The notes under the pieces are model-generated. The model made no database searches and was not told the origin of the DNA. It worked only from the letters and a program-made list of their open reading frames with translations. From positions 2,108,001 through 2,172,000 of the forward strand of contig NZ_CP052909.1 of the NCBI RefSeq assembly GCF_014295415.1: a stretch of DNA of 64,000 nucleotides, given 5' to 3'. The position numbers and the translations under genes were made by a program. The first letter of the stretch is position 1; each line of letters begins with the position of its first letter. Source of the stretch: Constantimarinum furrinae (GTDB taxonomy: Bacteria; Bacteroidota; Bacteroidia; Flavobacteriales; Flavobacteriaceae). This document shows positions 8,707 through 19,400 of the stretch, one piece after another.

Positions 8707-10656
8707 TTAATTCCCAGCATCCATATCACCTCCTGCTTTAGTACCTTCGTCCATAGTGTCAAGCCCTTCTCCTTTCAGATATTTGTCAAGAAACTTCAGT
8801 ACACTTCCGTAGGCCTGGATCTGATTTTCTTTCTTGACGAATCCGTGTCCTTCATCTTCAAATAGAACGTATTCTACAGGGACACCATTCTTTTTAACTT
8901 CGGCAACGATCTCGTCGCTTTCAACTTTTAATACACGAGGGTCCTGAGCGCCTTGTAAAACTATTAAAGGTTTAGTTACCTTATCTGCATGAAATAGGGG
9001 AGAGATCTGTCGTAGGCGTACAGAATCTTCTGTATTTGGATCACCCATTTCGGTATACAAGGCCTCTTTAAAAGATTCCCACCAAGGTGGAATGCTTTTT
9101 AAAGTTCGCAACCAATTCGTTACTCCAAAAATATTTACACCTACCTCAAATTCTTCGGGAGCGAAAGTAAGGGCTGCCATCGTCATATATCCGCCATAGG
9201 ATCCTCCTATAATTCCAATTTTACTTCCATCTATATAATCCTGCTCTGCCAACCAATCTTTTCCCGCAATACAATCCTTAAGGTCTTTGTCACCGTGATT
9301 TTGGTCGTCCATTTTATAAAAAGTTTTTCCATAACCACTACTACCGCGGTTATTCACTGCCAATATAGCATAACCATGATTCACTAAATACTGAATAGTT
9401 GGATTGAACCCTTGGCGGGATTGCCCTCCCGGACCTCCATGAACCCAAACTAGTGCCGGAACTTTATTTTGAGGAGAAGCCTGCTTTGGCCGATAATAAA
9501 TGGCAGGAATCTCGAGTCCGTCGAAGGATTTAAATCGAACGACTTCGGCCGAAACAAGATCTTCCTGATCGATCTCATCGTTCAAAACATCGGTGAGTTG
9601 ATTGAGTTCTTGGGTGGCTAAATTGTAGCTATAAGAGTTTGTAGGAGTATGCGATCCGCCTTCTCTAAGTAGCGCCATACTTTCATCTCTTGAAAAACTG
9701 GCACTGCTCACTTCTTTATTGTCGAAAGTTGGAAAATCGATTTCGTTTCCGGTGGCCACCTCTACAACTTTCATGACAGTTTTTGCGTCTTCGTTAGAAA
9801 AAGTAACACTGTATTTACCATTTCGGGTGAAGTAATACGAATTGATATCCCAATTCTTTTCAGCAACCTTTTCTTTAGTGCCATCGGTGATATTATACTT
9901 CATGAGGTAACTGAATTCAGAATTATCATCGGTAGTATAATAGAAAGCACTATTGTCTGGTGCAAAATCCTGCGGGGAATTGCCACTCAAGTTTTCGTTG
10001 ATCTTAGTACGCTCTCCCGTTTGTGTGTTTAAAAGAAAAATATCGGTGTCATTGGTATTGACAGGTTTTACCAATACAATATAGTTGCGATCCTCACTCA
10101 TGCCCCCAAAGTCCATTCCATCTTCATTCTTATAGATCACTTTAGAGCTAAAGTCTTCCAAGTTCATTTCATAATGATCCATATACCTGGAGTCTCTTTC
10201 ATTACTGCCATAAAAAAAGCTTTTTCCGTCCTTCGCCCAGCCTCTGAACAGGGCCCGAACCCCTGTTGCCGGTGTGAGGCGGCGAATTTCTTCTCCATCC
10301 TTCATAAATATTTTATAAATTTCATCTCCATTGCCATCCATTCTAAACAGAATACGGTCATCTTCAGGAAAATAGGAGATCCCAAAAATGGAAGCACTAT
10401 CCGACTGTGTTACCGGAATAAGTTCTCCACCTTTTGCATCAACGGTGTACATATTGTATATGCCCGAACGATTGCTTGTAATAAGTACTTTGGATTTATC
10501 GGATGAATACCCGTCAGCAAAAGCATTTTCGCTATCCAAAAGCTGTTTAATGGTATATTCTTTAATTTCTTTTATCTCGGCAACTTCTTCCTTCTTAGCA
10601 TCCTTACAAGACACAAAGAGTAGAAAAGCAACGCCTATTACTAAGAGTTTTTTCAT
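8707..10656 (-). CDS. S9 family prolyl oligopeptidase-like peptidase, lipoprotein
   Basis: A 649-aa envelope serine peptidase. The lipoprotein signal ends at Cys17 (LFVSC). Residues about 45-380 form a TolB/PD40-type beta-propeller that gates access, and about 385-649 form the alpha/beta hydrolase. The catalytic triad is visible: Ser486 in GGSYGGY, Asp572 in GAQDPRV, His604 in DEGHGF. Family members cleave short peptides, as acylaminoacyl or dipeptidyl peptidases; exact specificity cannot be read. It follows the BNR protein gene by 11 bp and probably shares its transcript. Confidence 0.9.
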   Translation of the reverse strand: MKKLLVIGVAFLLFVSCKDAKKEEVAEIKEIKEYTIKQLLDSENAFADGYSSDKSKVLITSNRSGIYNMYTVDAKGGELIPVTQSDSASIFGISYFPEDDRILFRMDGNGDEIYKIFMKDGEEIRRLTPATGVRALFRGWAKDGKSFFYGSNERDSRYMDHYEMNLEDFSSKVIYKNEDGMDFGGMSEDRNYIVLVKPVNTNDTDIFLLNTQTGERTKINENLSGNSPQDFAPDNSAFYYTTDDNSEFSYLMKYNITDGTKEKVAEKNWDINSYYFTRNGKYSVTFSNEDAKTVMKVVEVATGNEIDFPTFDNKEVSSASFSRDESMALLREGGSHTPTNSYSYNLATQELNQLTDVLNDEIDQEDLVSAEVVRFKSFDGLEIPAIYYRPKQASPQNKVPALVWVHGGPGGQSRQGFNPTIQYLVNHGYAILAVNNRGSSGYGKTFYKMDDQNHGDKDLKDCIAGKDWLAEQDYIDGSKIGIIGGSYGGYMTMAALTFAPEEFEVGVNIFGVTNWLRTLKSIPPWWESFKEALYTEMGDPNTEDSVRLRQISPLFHADKVTKPLIVLQGAQDPRVLKVESDEIVAEVKKNGVPVEYVLFEDEGHGFVKKENQIQAYGSVLKFLDKYLKGEGLDTMDEGTKAGGDMDAGN

Positions 10657-10667
10657 GATATTTGTTG

Positions 10668-13600
10668 TTAGTTCAGTTTAAAAGTTTTTATTTCCTTAAA
10701 AGGAGACATATCTATCTTCTTCATATCAGACGCATATTTCTGCCATTCCGTTACAAAGAAATCATTGGTTTTGCTCAAAGCTTCATTTAGCTCATTCTTA
10801 GCGTGTTGTATCAGCAATTTTTCAGTAGAAGTTAAGCCATTAGGTCGGCTCGTTCCGTAGAAATTTGCATTTCCAATGCGTTGCATGACGGTTACTTCAG
10901 GATTGCGTGTTATGCCTTGCCTATCATCCTCCTTTCCCAGATACAATGCTATTTGCTCATCCAGTTTTTTTATGATCTCCTTACTTGCTTTTAGTTCTTC
11001 CTCGAATTTTTTCGCATCTTCCTTTTTTAGCTTTTTGCTATACTCCTCAGCGGTGTTTTTACTCTCTATTAATTGTGAAACGGCATCGGCGACAACCTGA
11101 GTCATTTTTTCCAGTTCTTTGGAAGTGGCATAACTTTCATCGATCGCCTTTTGAGAAATATTTAATCGCGGATCACTTTCAACTCGAATATTTGTGGTAG
11201 AGGACGTATCCATATAACTTAATTCAACACGATAGGTTCCGGGTTTTACCGAAGTCCCGCCCGGCTCATTCTTTCGCTCTCTTATTCTGCGGGATGGTCT
11301 GTCTACACCTGCTTCATCCATATACCAGGTCCATTTATAAATGCCAGAACTATCAGGGACTTTTCTTTTTAAACTCCGTATGAGGCGGTTTCCGTCAAAG
11401 ATCTTCATATATAGTGAATCCTTATGCATTTTGTTGTTTTCTTCTGAAGCAACTTCTTCAATTTCAGAATCGTTCTCTTCAGCTTCATCCTTTTTATCTT
11501 CTTTCTCAGTTTCCTTTTTCTGAAAGTAATAAGCGATCTGAGCCCCGTAATCTCTGTTTTCCCCATTATAAATTGCATCTGCACCGAAACGACTACCTGT
11601 GGGCTGCTGGTACGACGCCTGATAGGCTATTGGTGGGTCGAATACTGTAACATCGCTATTCAGCAGGCCTTTATTTCTGGCTATGGCTCTAAGGGGTCGT
11701 ATGTCGTCCAACACCCAGGCCGCACGACCGAAGGTGCCAATCACCAGATCGTTTTCCCGCGGATGGATAACCAGATCTTTTACCGATACCGTAGGAAATC
11801 CGTTGGTCCACTTTTTCCAACTATTACCTGCATCTAATGAAATGTATAGTCCGTCATCGGTACCAAGAAACATCAGATTGCGTTCTACTGGATCTTCCAC
11901 TATACTCAAGGTATAACTTTCAACATCATTGGCATCTACTATGCGTTCCCAGGTCTTTCCGTAGTTTGTAGTACGAAAAGCATATGGCGTATAATTAAAG
12001 CGGCGATAGTCGTTTGCCACCAAAAGAGCTTCGCCCTTATTTTTGTTGGAAGCCTTGATCTGTACGATCCAACTGCCTTCCGGCAATCCTTTAATATTTT
12101 TAGAGACTTCATTCCAGCTAGAACCGCCATCCTGAGTATAGTGAACACGTCCGTCGTCGCTTCCCACCCATAACATATTTCGCTCCAGGGGAGAAGGCTC
12201 GATCACCAATATAGTTGTATGATTTTCGGCGCCTGTGGCATCCATGGTTAATCCACCGCTTTCACTTTGTTTCTGTTTTTCGGGATCGTTGGTGGTAAGA
12301 TCGGGTGAGATGACCGTCCAGGTTAATCCCTTATCGTTGCTTTTATGAACAAACTGACTTCCGAAGTAGATTGTATTATTATCGAAGGGATCAATATTAA
12401 TGGCAGAATTCCAGTTGAAACGGAGCTCCATGTCCGGATCGGGATGTGTGGGTCTAACGATATAGTTGTTTCCGGTTATATGGTCATAGCGACTCACATA
12501 GCCCTGCTGACTCATGCTCCAGCCATAACGACTATCATCTTTATCGGGTACTACATCAAACCCATCTCCAAAGGAGATCTCCTGCCAGTAATCATTTCTA
12601 ATTCCCTGTGATTTCCAGACATAGGCAGGTCCGCGCCAGCTACCATTATCCTGCATTCCCCCATAAACATTATATGGAAATTCGTTATCGACATTAATAT
12701 GATAAAATTGTGCGACCGGCAAATTACCAATGAATCGCCAGGTCTTACCACCATCTTTTGTGATGTTCATTCCTCCGTCATTTCCGTCTATCATAAAGTT
12801 ACCGTTCTGCGGATGGATCCACCAGGCATGATGATCGGGATGTACTCCGTTATCCACACCGTAAGCAGGCATGAGCTGATCAAAACTCTTTCCTCCATCC
12901 TCTGAAACATTCACATAAGTAAAAACGGAAAATACACGATTTTCATTTTGCGGATCGACATAGATCTCGGAATAATAAAAGGGACGGTTACCGATATCTG
13001 ATTTATCATTAATCTTTTTCCAATTAAAACCGCCGTCTTCCGATTTGTATAAAGCGTTTTTTTTCGCCTCGACTAGCGCATACACTATATTTGGTTTATT
13101 GCGCGCAATTGCAATTCCTATACGACCTAATTCTCCCTTGGGTAGCCCGTCTTTTTCGGTGCGTTCCTGCCAGGTTTCACCACCGTCGTGCGTAATAAAT
13201 AAACCGGATCCTTCGCCTCCCGATTTAAAGAACCAGGGATCACGCTTATGCTCCCAAAGTGCTACAATAAGTTTATTAGGATTGGTTGGATCCATTACCA
13301 TATCTGCAACTCCTGTCTTATTATTAGCAAAAAGAATTTTTTTCCATGTTTTTCCTCCATCGGTGGTTTTAAATACACCGCGCTCGGGATGTTCCCCCCA
13401 GGGAGAACCAATAGCACCCACATAAACGGTGTTAGGGTTTGTAGGATCGATGATCACGCGGTGGATGTGCCGAGTATTTTCCAACCCCATGGATTGCCAG
13501 CTTTTACCACCGTCCAGTGATTTATAGATCCCGTACCCGCCATTCAAACTGTTCCTTGGGTTCCCTTCACCGGTCCCCACCCAAATTACAGATGGATTTG

Positions 13601-13883
13601 ATTGCTGTATTGCCACAGCTCCAATAGAAGCAGTTGGCTGATCGTCGAATACAGGATGCCATTTTATTCCGCCGGAAGTAGATTTCCAGAGTCCGCCGGA
13701 AGCCGTACCAACGTACATGACATCAGGGTGGTTTACTACAACATCAATAGCCGTTACGCGGCCGGACATCCCGCCCGGACCAATATTCCGGGGTTTCATA
13801 TCCTTTAAAATGTCCATTGAAAAATCCTGAGAAAAAACTGTGGTAGTGATGCTTAAAAGAAGCAGGAGAAATATTTTTTTCAT
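10668..13883 (-). CDS. Secreted BNR/sortilin (VPS10)-type beta-propeller protein
   Basis: A 1071-aa exported protein with a signal peptide (about 1-19). Residues about 25-740 carry many Asp-box (BNR) motifs such as DGGKTW and DGGETW at propeller spacing, in the layout of VPS10/sortilin-like or glycosyl hydrolase BNR proteins. A lysine/glutamate-rich low-complexity stretch follows at about 780-815, then a beta domain (about 815-900, with GTYRVELSY) and a helical C-terminus. No enzyme active site is evident. It heads the minus-strand cluster ending with the S9 peptidase and probably works on the cell surface or in the periplasm; partner unknown. Confidence 0.8.
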   Translation of the reverse strand: MKKIFLLLLLSITTTVFSQDFSMDILKDMKPRNIGPGGMSGRVTAIDVVVNHPDVMYVGTASGGLWKSTSGGIKWHPVFDDQPTASIGAVAIQQSNPSVIWVGTGEGNPRNSLNGGYGIYKSLDGGKSWQSMGLENTRHIHRVIIDPTNPNTVYVGAIGSPWGEHPERGVFKTTDGGKTWKKILFANNKTGVADMVMDPTNPNKLIVALWEHKRDPWFFKSGGEGSGLFITHDGGETWQERTEKDGLPKGELGRIGIAIARNKPNIVYALVEAKKNALYKSEDGGFNWKKINDKSDIGNRPFYYSEIYVDPQNENRVFSVFTYVNVSEDGGKSFDQLMPAYGVDNGVHPDHHAWWIHPQNGNFMIDGNDGGMNITKDGGKTWRFIGNLPVAQFYHINVDNEFPYNVYGGMQDNGSWRGPAYVWKSQGIRNDYWQEISFGDGFDVVPDKDDSRYGWSMSQQGYVSRYDHITGNNYIVRPTHPDPDMELRFNWNSAINIDPFDNNTIYFGSQFVHKSNDKGLTWTVISPDLTTNDPEKQKQSESGGLTMDATGAENHTTILVIEPSPLERNMLWVGSDDGRVHYTQDGGSSWNEVSKNIKGLPEGSWIVQIKASNKNKGEALLVANDYRRFNYTPYAFRTTNYGKTWERIVDANDVESYTLSIVEDPVERNLMFLGTDDGLYISLDAGNSWKKWTNGFPTVSVKDLVIHPRENDLVIGTFGRAAWVLDDIRPLRAIARNKGLLNSDVTVFDPPIAYQASYQQPTGSRFGADAIYNGENRDYGAQIAYYFQKKETEKEDKKDEAEENDSEIEEVASEENNKMHKDSLYMKIFDGNRLIRSLKRKVPDSSGIYKWTWYMDEAGVDRPSRRIRERKNEPGGTSVKPGTYRVELSYMDTSSTTNIRVESDPRLNISQKAIDESYATSKELEKMTQVVADAVSQLIESKNTAEEYSKKLKKEDAKKFEEELKASKEIIKKLDEQIALYLGKEDDRQGITRNPEVTVMQRIGNANFYGTSRPNGLTSTEKLLIQHAKNELNEALSKTNDFFVTEWQKYASDMKKIDMSPFKEIKTFKLN

Positions 13884-13995
13884 TGTAAAATTTGATGATG
13901 AATAAATAAATTAGAAATAATCCTCTAAAGTTACTAAAAGATGATTAAAAGTCTTGTTCAATGGGACAATACAATACCTTTTTTATTAGTGTGAG

Positions 13996-14760
13996 TTAAA
14001 ATAATGAAGAGCACGCTTTCAATAATAGAACGATTCCACTTAATACCATTATGGCGATCACCCATTTACGGAAGGTTATTTTGCTCATTTTTCTCAACAA
14101 TAACTTTCCGAAGTAATTTCCTAAAGAAGCCCCTAACCCCAGAGCTATTCCGTAGATCCATAATTCTTCGGTAAGAAGTCCGAATGCAGTATAACTACCA
14201 ACCTGAGCGATACCGAGAAAAAATGCCTGAGCACCTTTGGTTCCCACGAGAGATTCCTTATCGATACCTGCATTCAGTAAAAATGGATTGAGAACGGGAC
14301 CCATTCCCCCGGTAAATGTCCCGATGATAGAAATGACAAAGCCTAGAGGAATAAAGTACCATAGTTTTACTTCAAAAGAACGCTCTTTTTTTCCGAAGCG
14401 ATATTGAAAGAAGGTGCTCACAAGAAAAAGACCTACCACGATCTGGATCCAAACGATGTTCGCTTCTTTAAACAACCAGGCAGCAAGCACCGCACCCAGC
14501 ATGGCAGACGGAACGTAATACCAAAATACTTTCCAGTTAATGTGTTTCCAGAAAATTATAATGCGGGCTGGACGACTTAAAAAAGTTCCCAAATTGATAA
14601 CAGGTGCGGTTTGGGAAGTGCCAATTAATACATTGAGAATTGGAATCTGCATTAAAGCACCGCCACCACCGCTTATAGTAGAAAGTGTAAAAGCTGCCGT
14701 TCCCATTAGAAACAGGCCGATAAGCAATAAGGGTGATATTTCGGATAATAAATCGATCAT
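13996..14760 (-). CDS. TauE/SafE family permease
   Basis: A 254-aa inner-membrane protein with about seven or eight hydrophobic helices in two halves, typical of the TauE/SafE family that exports sulfite or organosulfonates. Characteristic glycine-rich stretches are seen (STISGGGGALMQIPIL near 28-43, and GTFTGGMGPVLNPFLL near 149-164). Length is normal for the family. Substrate is unknown. The ATG is directly preceded by the T tract of the hairpin at 14761-14797, leaving no room for a leader if transcription ends there. Confidence 0.85.
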   Translation of the reverse strand: MIDLLSEISPLLLIGLFLMGTAAFTLSTISGGGGALMQIPILNVLIGTSQTAPVINLGTFLSRPARIIIFWKHINWKVFWYYVPSAMLGAVLAAWLFKEANIVWIQIVVGLFLVSTFFQYRFGKKERSFEVKLWYFIPLGFVISIIGTFTGGMGPVLNPFLLNAGIDKESLVGTKGAQAFFLGIAQVGSYTAFGLLTEELWIYGIALGLGASLGNYFGKLLLRKMSKITFRKWVIAIMVLSGIVLLLKACSSLF

Positions 14761-14797
14761 AAAAAAACCACCCGAACTTTATAAGATTCCGGGTGGT
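14761..14797 (-). terminator. Terminator-like hairpin abutting the tauE-like start codon
   Basis: ACCACCCG (14767-14774) pairs with CGGGTGGT (14790-14797). On the minus strand the hairpin is followed by seven T and then immediately by the ATG of the permease gene. It is 26 bp past the BON-LysM stop, so it looks like that gene's terminator. Confidence 0.75.
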
Positions 14798-14823
14798 CAT
14801 AAAATAAACTTCATGTAAAGATT

Positions 14824-15201
14824 CTAGAGATTAGGGATTACAAGATCCTGTCCGGGATGAATAAGATCTGGGTTTTTCAATTTATCTCTATTCGCCTCAA
14901 ATATGGCGTTATACTTCATTGGATCTCCATAATAATGCTTTGCAATTTTACTAAGCGATTCACCACTTGACACTGTATGACGAGCATAAATTGTTTGATC
15001 GGCTACTTTTATATCTGCCATGATATCACTGGGATTTTCACCACCTATCCGCTTTATTTCGTCCCATAACAGGTTTTTTTCATACTGTGTGTTCGCCACT
15101 CCTTTTACTTCCAGTTTATTTCCATTAACCTGCACATCTCCGTTTTGAATATTCAACTTTTCACCCAGATCGAGGACGCTTTGATATTTTGCTTTAACCA
15201 T
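14824..15201 (-). CDS. BON-LysM domain protein (YgaU/Kbp-like)
   Basis: A 125-aa protein with no signal peptide. Residues about 5-66 resemble a BON domain (VQVNGNKLEVKGVANTQYEK). Residues about 76-124 are a LysM domain (HTVSSGESLSKIAKHYYGDP, ending IHPGQDLVIPNL). The order matches E. coli YgaU/Kbp, a cytoplasmic potassium-binding protein, though this one is shorter than the E. coli protein (149 aa). LysM alone would suggest peptidoglycan binding, but the absence of an export signal favours the Kbp-like reading. Single gene with a terminator downstream. Confidence 0.85.
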   Translation of the reverse strand: MVKAKYQSVLDLGEKLNIQNGDVQVNGNKLEVKGVANTQYEKNLLWDEIKRIGGENPSDIMADIKVADQTIYARHTVSSGESLSKIAKHYYGDPMKYNAIFEANRDKLKNPDLIHPGQDLVIPNL

Positions 15202-15417
15202 TTTATCTATTTTTTTATGTTGATGTTTTAAAGATACGATTTTTGAATAATTTTTTACCCATATAATTGAATTTTACCACCTTATTCTGGCGGCTTAATG
15301 ATTTGATAATGATATATGGTATGGCTTAATTATTTAACAAAGTATTAATTAGTTTTAATACAATATTCACAACCTGTACGGTACATTTACATCAAAATCT
15401 AAAAATAAACCAACATC

Positions 15418-16047
15418 ATGAAAATTAAATCAATTATTTTGTCATTAGCGGTTATAATGTTCGCGTTTACGGCCTGTGACGATACCAAAAAGAAAGAAGA
15501 AGAAGCTGCCAAAATGGAGCAGATGAAAATGGAAGAAGCCAAAGCCGAACAAATGAAAATGGAAGAAGAGGCTGAAAAGATGAGAAAGGATATGGAAGCA
15601 AATTCTATAGCCGGTAAAGCAATGGCCAATCCAAATTACTCTACTTTAGTATCGGCTTTAAAAACTGCGAATCTTGCACAAACTTTCATGGAGAAAGGTG
15701 AGTACACAGTTTTTGCTCCTACCAACGATGCTTTCAACAAAGTTCCTAAAGCAAAAATGGATGAACTTATGAAGCCCGAAAACGAGGCTAAACTTCAGAA
15801 TTTATTAAAGTATCACGTAGTTTCCGGCGAATGGAATGCTGCGGCACTTGTTAAAGCTATCAACGAAAATAAGAATAAGTATTCGGTAACAACCCTTCAG
15901 GGAGAAAACCTAACCTTCTCATTAAAAGGAGATAAAGTTATGGTAAAGGATGCTAAAGGAAATATCGCTACTGTAGCCGATGCCGATATGGACGCTTCCA
16001 ACGGAATTATCCACGGTATTGATACAGTCTTAATGCCTAAAAACTAA
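15418..16047 (+). CDS. Fasciclin (FAS1) domain lipoprotein
   Basis: A 209-aa lipoprotein. The signal peptide ends at Cys20 (AFTAC). Residues 21-62 are a highly charged Glu/Lys/Met-rich helix with repeated QMKMEE units, a likely spacer. Residues about 64-209 are one FAS1 domain with the two conserved boxes YTVFAPTNDAF (near 96-106) and the C-terminal NGIIHGIDTVLMPK. FAS1 domains mediate adhesion or protein binding at the cell surface. Transcribed alone, with a terminator at 16084. Confidence 0.9.
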   Translation: MKIKSIILSLAVIMFAFTACDDTKKKEEEAAKMEQMKMEEAKAEQMKMEEEAEKMRKDMEANSIAGKAMANPNYSTLVSALKTANLAQTFMEKGEYTVFAPTNDAFNKVPKAKMDELMKPENEAKLQNLLKYHVVSGEWNAAALVKAINENKNKYSVTTLQGENLTFSLKGDKVMVKDAKGNIATVADADMDASNGIIHGIDTVLMPKN

Positions 16048-16083
16048 GTTTAAGTTTAGTAAGTTAAGTTAGTTGAGAGAGGG

Positions 16084-16106
16084 CCCCGAATTTCGGGGTC
16101 TTTTTT
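16084..16106 (+). terminator. Terminator of the fasciclin gene
   Basis: CCCCGA/TCGGGG stem (16084-16098) with a 3-nt loop, followed by TC and six T. Confidence 0.8.
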
Positions 16107-16400
16107 ATTTAAATACTTCTGCGATATTGTCAATCACTTGTAGCTGACTCAAGGCTGAAAATTTTCACGGTTGATAGCAACTGTTGAACAGTATACTACC
16201 CAATGTGAACTTGGGAACAGGATTCTTTTTTTTATTCTTCATCCTGCATCTATAAAAGTAAAGTAGAACAATGATCCTCTTGGCTATTTTACGGTCTCAT
16301 TAATTACTTGAGGCAAGCCGTGCTTTTTACACTTCCTAGTCAGATTTATTCGACAGTTAAAGAATTGTCATAAAAAGCTGCCTGTATCTACCAAGTTTCA
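16107..16400. other. Intergenic spacer, nothing recognised
   Basis: Convergent spacer between the fasciclin terminator and the stop codon of the PD40-amidohydrolase gene. I found no open frame of useful length, repeat or strong hairpin in it. Confidence 0.5.
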
Positions 16401-19400
16401 TTATTGGTGTCCAATATGGCAGCCACAGCCCCCGTCCATAAACCCTTGTGTTTCCTGATGCCATGGGAACGCCTGATTGTAATTATCAAGTTCCCACCAA
16501 AAGGGTGCCCTTTCCCGGTCGTGGTTTCCGATCTCGTTCATAGTAGAAGCATCGTATAGGCGACCATTTACCATCACCATTTCTACGGTGTTAGTATTCT
16601 CAATGTTTTCTAAAGGATTTTCAGAAAGTACTATAAGGTCGGCGAGTTTTCCTACCTCCAGGGATCCAATATCATTTCCTGCTCCAATGTACTCGGCGCC
16701 GTTTATCGTTGCCGTCTTTAGGGCTTCCATATTGGTCATGCCTCCTGCAGCTAGCATCCAGGTTTCCCAATGTGCTCCCAGACCCTGTAACTGACCATGA
16801 GCGCCCATATTCACTTTTACGCCCGACTCACTGAGCATCTTGGCCGTTTCAGAAACTAAAATATGACCGTTGTCGTATTCTTCCATGGGAACCATAGTGC
16901 GATGCCGGGATCTGGAATCGACAATGCGTCTTGGAGTAAACGTAAGCAGCTTTTCATTTTCCCATACCTTATCGCGTTGATAGTAGTAATATTCACCGTT
17001 CAGACCGCCGTAATTTACTATGAGCGTTGGTGTATAGCCTGTACCGCTCTTGCCCCATATCTCAAGTACGTCTTTATACACCGGAGCAACGGGAATATTG
17101 TGTTCTACACCGGTATGTCCGTCGATCACCATAGTAATGTTGTGATAAAATGTAGAACCTCCTTCGGGAACAACGTTGATATTCATTTCGCGAGCAGCCT
17201 GAAGTACCTGCTGTCTTTGCTCACGACGTGGTTGGTTATAACTTTTTACGCTTTTTGCTCCAAAGGCTTTTGTACGTCTAATACTGCTTCGGGCATCGTC
17301 GAGACTATTGATAAGTGCCTTAAAATCTCCATCGGCCCCGTATAATATAAAACCGGTAGAGTAGAGGCGTGGTCCTACCAGAGTTCCGTTCTTTTGTAGC
17401 TCTGAAAGAGAAAAAACAGTTTCAGTATTAGCCGAAGGATCATGTGCAGTGGTCACTCCATGAGCCAGATTTGCCATAAACTGCCAGTTTTGCTGGGTCG
17501 TTAGTCCGTAACGGAATGCTCCGATATGTGCATGCGAATCTACCAATCCGGGCATAATAGTTTTACCTCTTGCATCGTAGACCTTTGCATTATCGGGAAA
17601 ATCCACTTTTGAGGTTTCCCCTACAGCTTCGATCTTATTCTCGTTAATCACAATGGTTCCGTTTTCAATCACTTTATCACCATCCATGGTTATTATTCTC
17701 GCATTGGTAAAAACGACTCTACCGGAGGGATTGTCAACTTTTGCTGTCAATCCTATCTTAATTCCTTCCGTGGTGATTTCCGGTATTTTTTCTGAAGAAC
17801 CCGGTAAAAATGTAAAGCGATCCTTCAGCTGATTACTAAAATATTCATCTCCGAGGGTCCACATCACCTTGTTACTGTTTGGAGACCAATGTATGTTGAT
17901 GCCTGCATCCTGAGCAATTTGAGAAACAGGTACCGATTTGGTTTTATCATCGAGATCTATAGGTTGACCGTTCATTACCATAGGCGCTACAAATACCTTA
18001 TGAAGATTAGTAAAAGCAATCCATTTATTATCGGGACTAGGTACCAGACGGTTTGCATATTTTGAAGTGATGTGTTCTTTTTCGTCATTACCTTCCAGAT
18101 TTACACTAATAAGTGTTTTTGTGGTGTTTCCAAAATAGGTGCCTCCTGTTTGTAGAAATATCCGGTCGTTATTTTTACTGAAAACCGGGTATTCACCTTT
18201 TTCGGTTACTTTTTTTGCAGTACCCCCGTTGGCAGCCATCGTGTAGATCCCGGGTTCTTTAGTATATGTAAAACCCTGATCGGTATTGCCGTTTTCTTTT
18301 CTGAAAACGATCTGTTGTCCATTGGAAGCATAGGAAGGTGTTCGGTAAATGCCTTTCTCTGATGTAAGCCTTACCGGCATTCCGCCTAAAGTTGAAACTT
18401 TAAAAACGGCACCTTTTTCAATATCGTTCCAGGTGACGTAAATAATACTATTTCCGTCCGGGGAGAAAGCCGGTTCGAACTCAAAATCGGTGCCTGAAGT
18501 TAATCTTGTAGGTGTGCCGTTGGGTAATGTCTTTTTCCAAAGATATCCCAATGCATTAAAGACTAGGAGCTTTCCATCGGGAGAGGTTACCGCATGTCGA
18601 ATCACTTTAGGAGTAAACGAGTTGGTTTCGATGGGTGTGGTAGTATGTACGGTCTTCGCCAAGTCTATTTTTACATCTGCGGAAAATGGAATGTTTGAGA
18701 CATTTAAGTTAGTGATATCGATCTTATTGATCTTTCCTCCGCTCCAGAATACGATCTCATTATTATTCGGCATCCAATCGAAATTGGGATATACCCCAAA
18801 TATTGCCCAGGCCTCTTGCTGATCTTTGTTCAGCTTATCGTATAATGGCCATTCTTCACCTGTTTCAAGGTCATGAATAAACAATACCGATTTAGTCCTT
18901 ATTCGCTTTACAAATGCCAGTTTTTTTCCATCGGGAGATACTGTAGGGCGGGCAGCTCCACCAGGTCCGCCGGTTATTGTTTCTGTTTCGCCGGTCTCAA
19001 ACTCGTAACGCTTTATCACATAGATCTGCCCGTTGGGATCCTTATTATATTGAAAGAATCCTCCCGGATACATATCCTCGCTGTAATACAAATATTTTCC
19101 GTCTGAAGACACATAGGGTTCGTTTACATCTTGCTGATCATTCTTACGTTTAGTAAGTTGCAAGCCCGATCCACCGGTGATATGATATTGCCACATTTCC
19201 CCGGCACCCAAACTTCTTCCGGAAGTAAAGTGTTTTCTGGCGATAAGAAAGTTTCCATCTGCGGTCCAGACAGCATTATTTAATAAACGAAAGTCCTCTT
19301 TGGTAATTTGTTTGGCATCGCTTCCATCCGCATTCATTGTCCAAATATTATCACCACCACCGGCATCGCTGGTGAATGAGATTTTAGATCCGTCGGGGCT

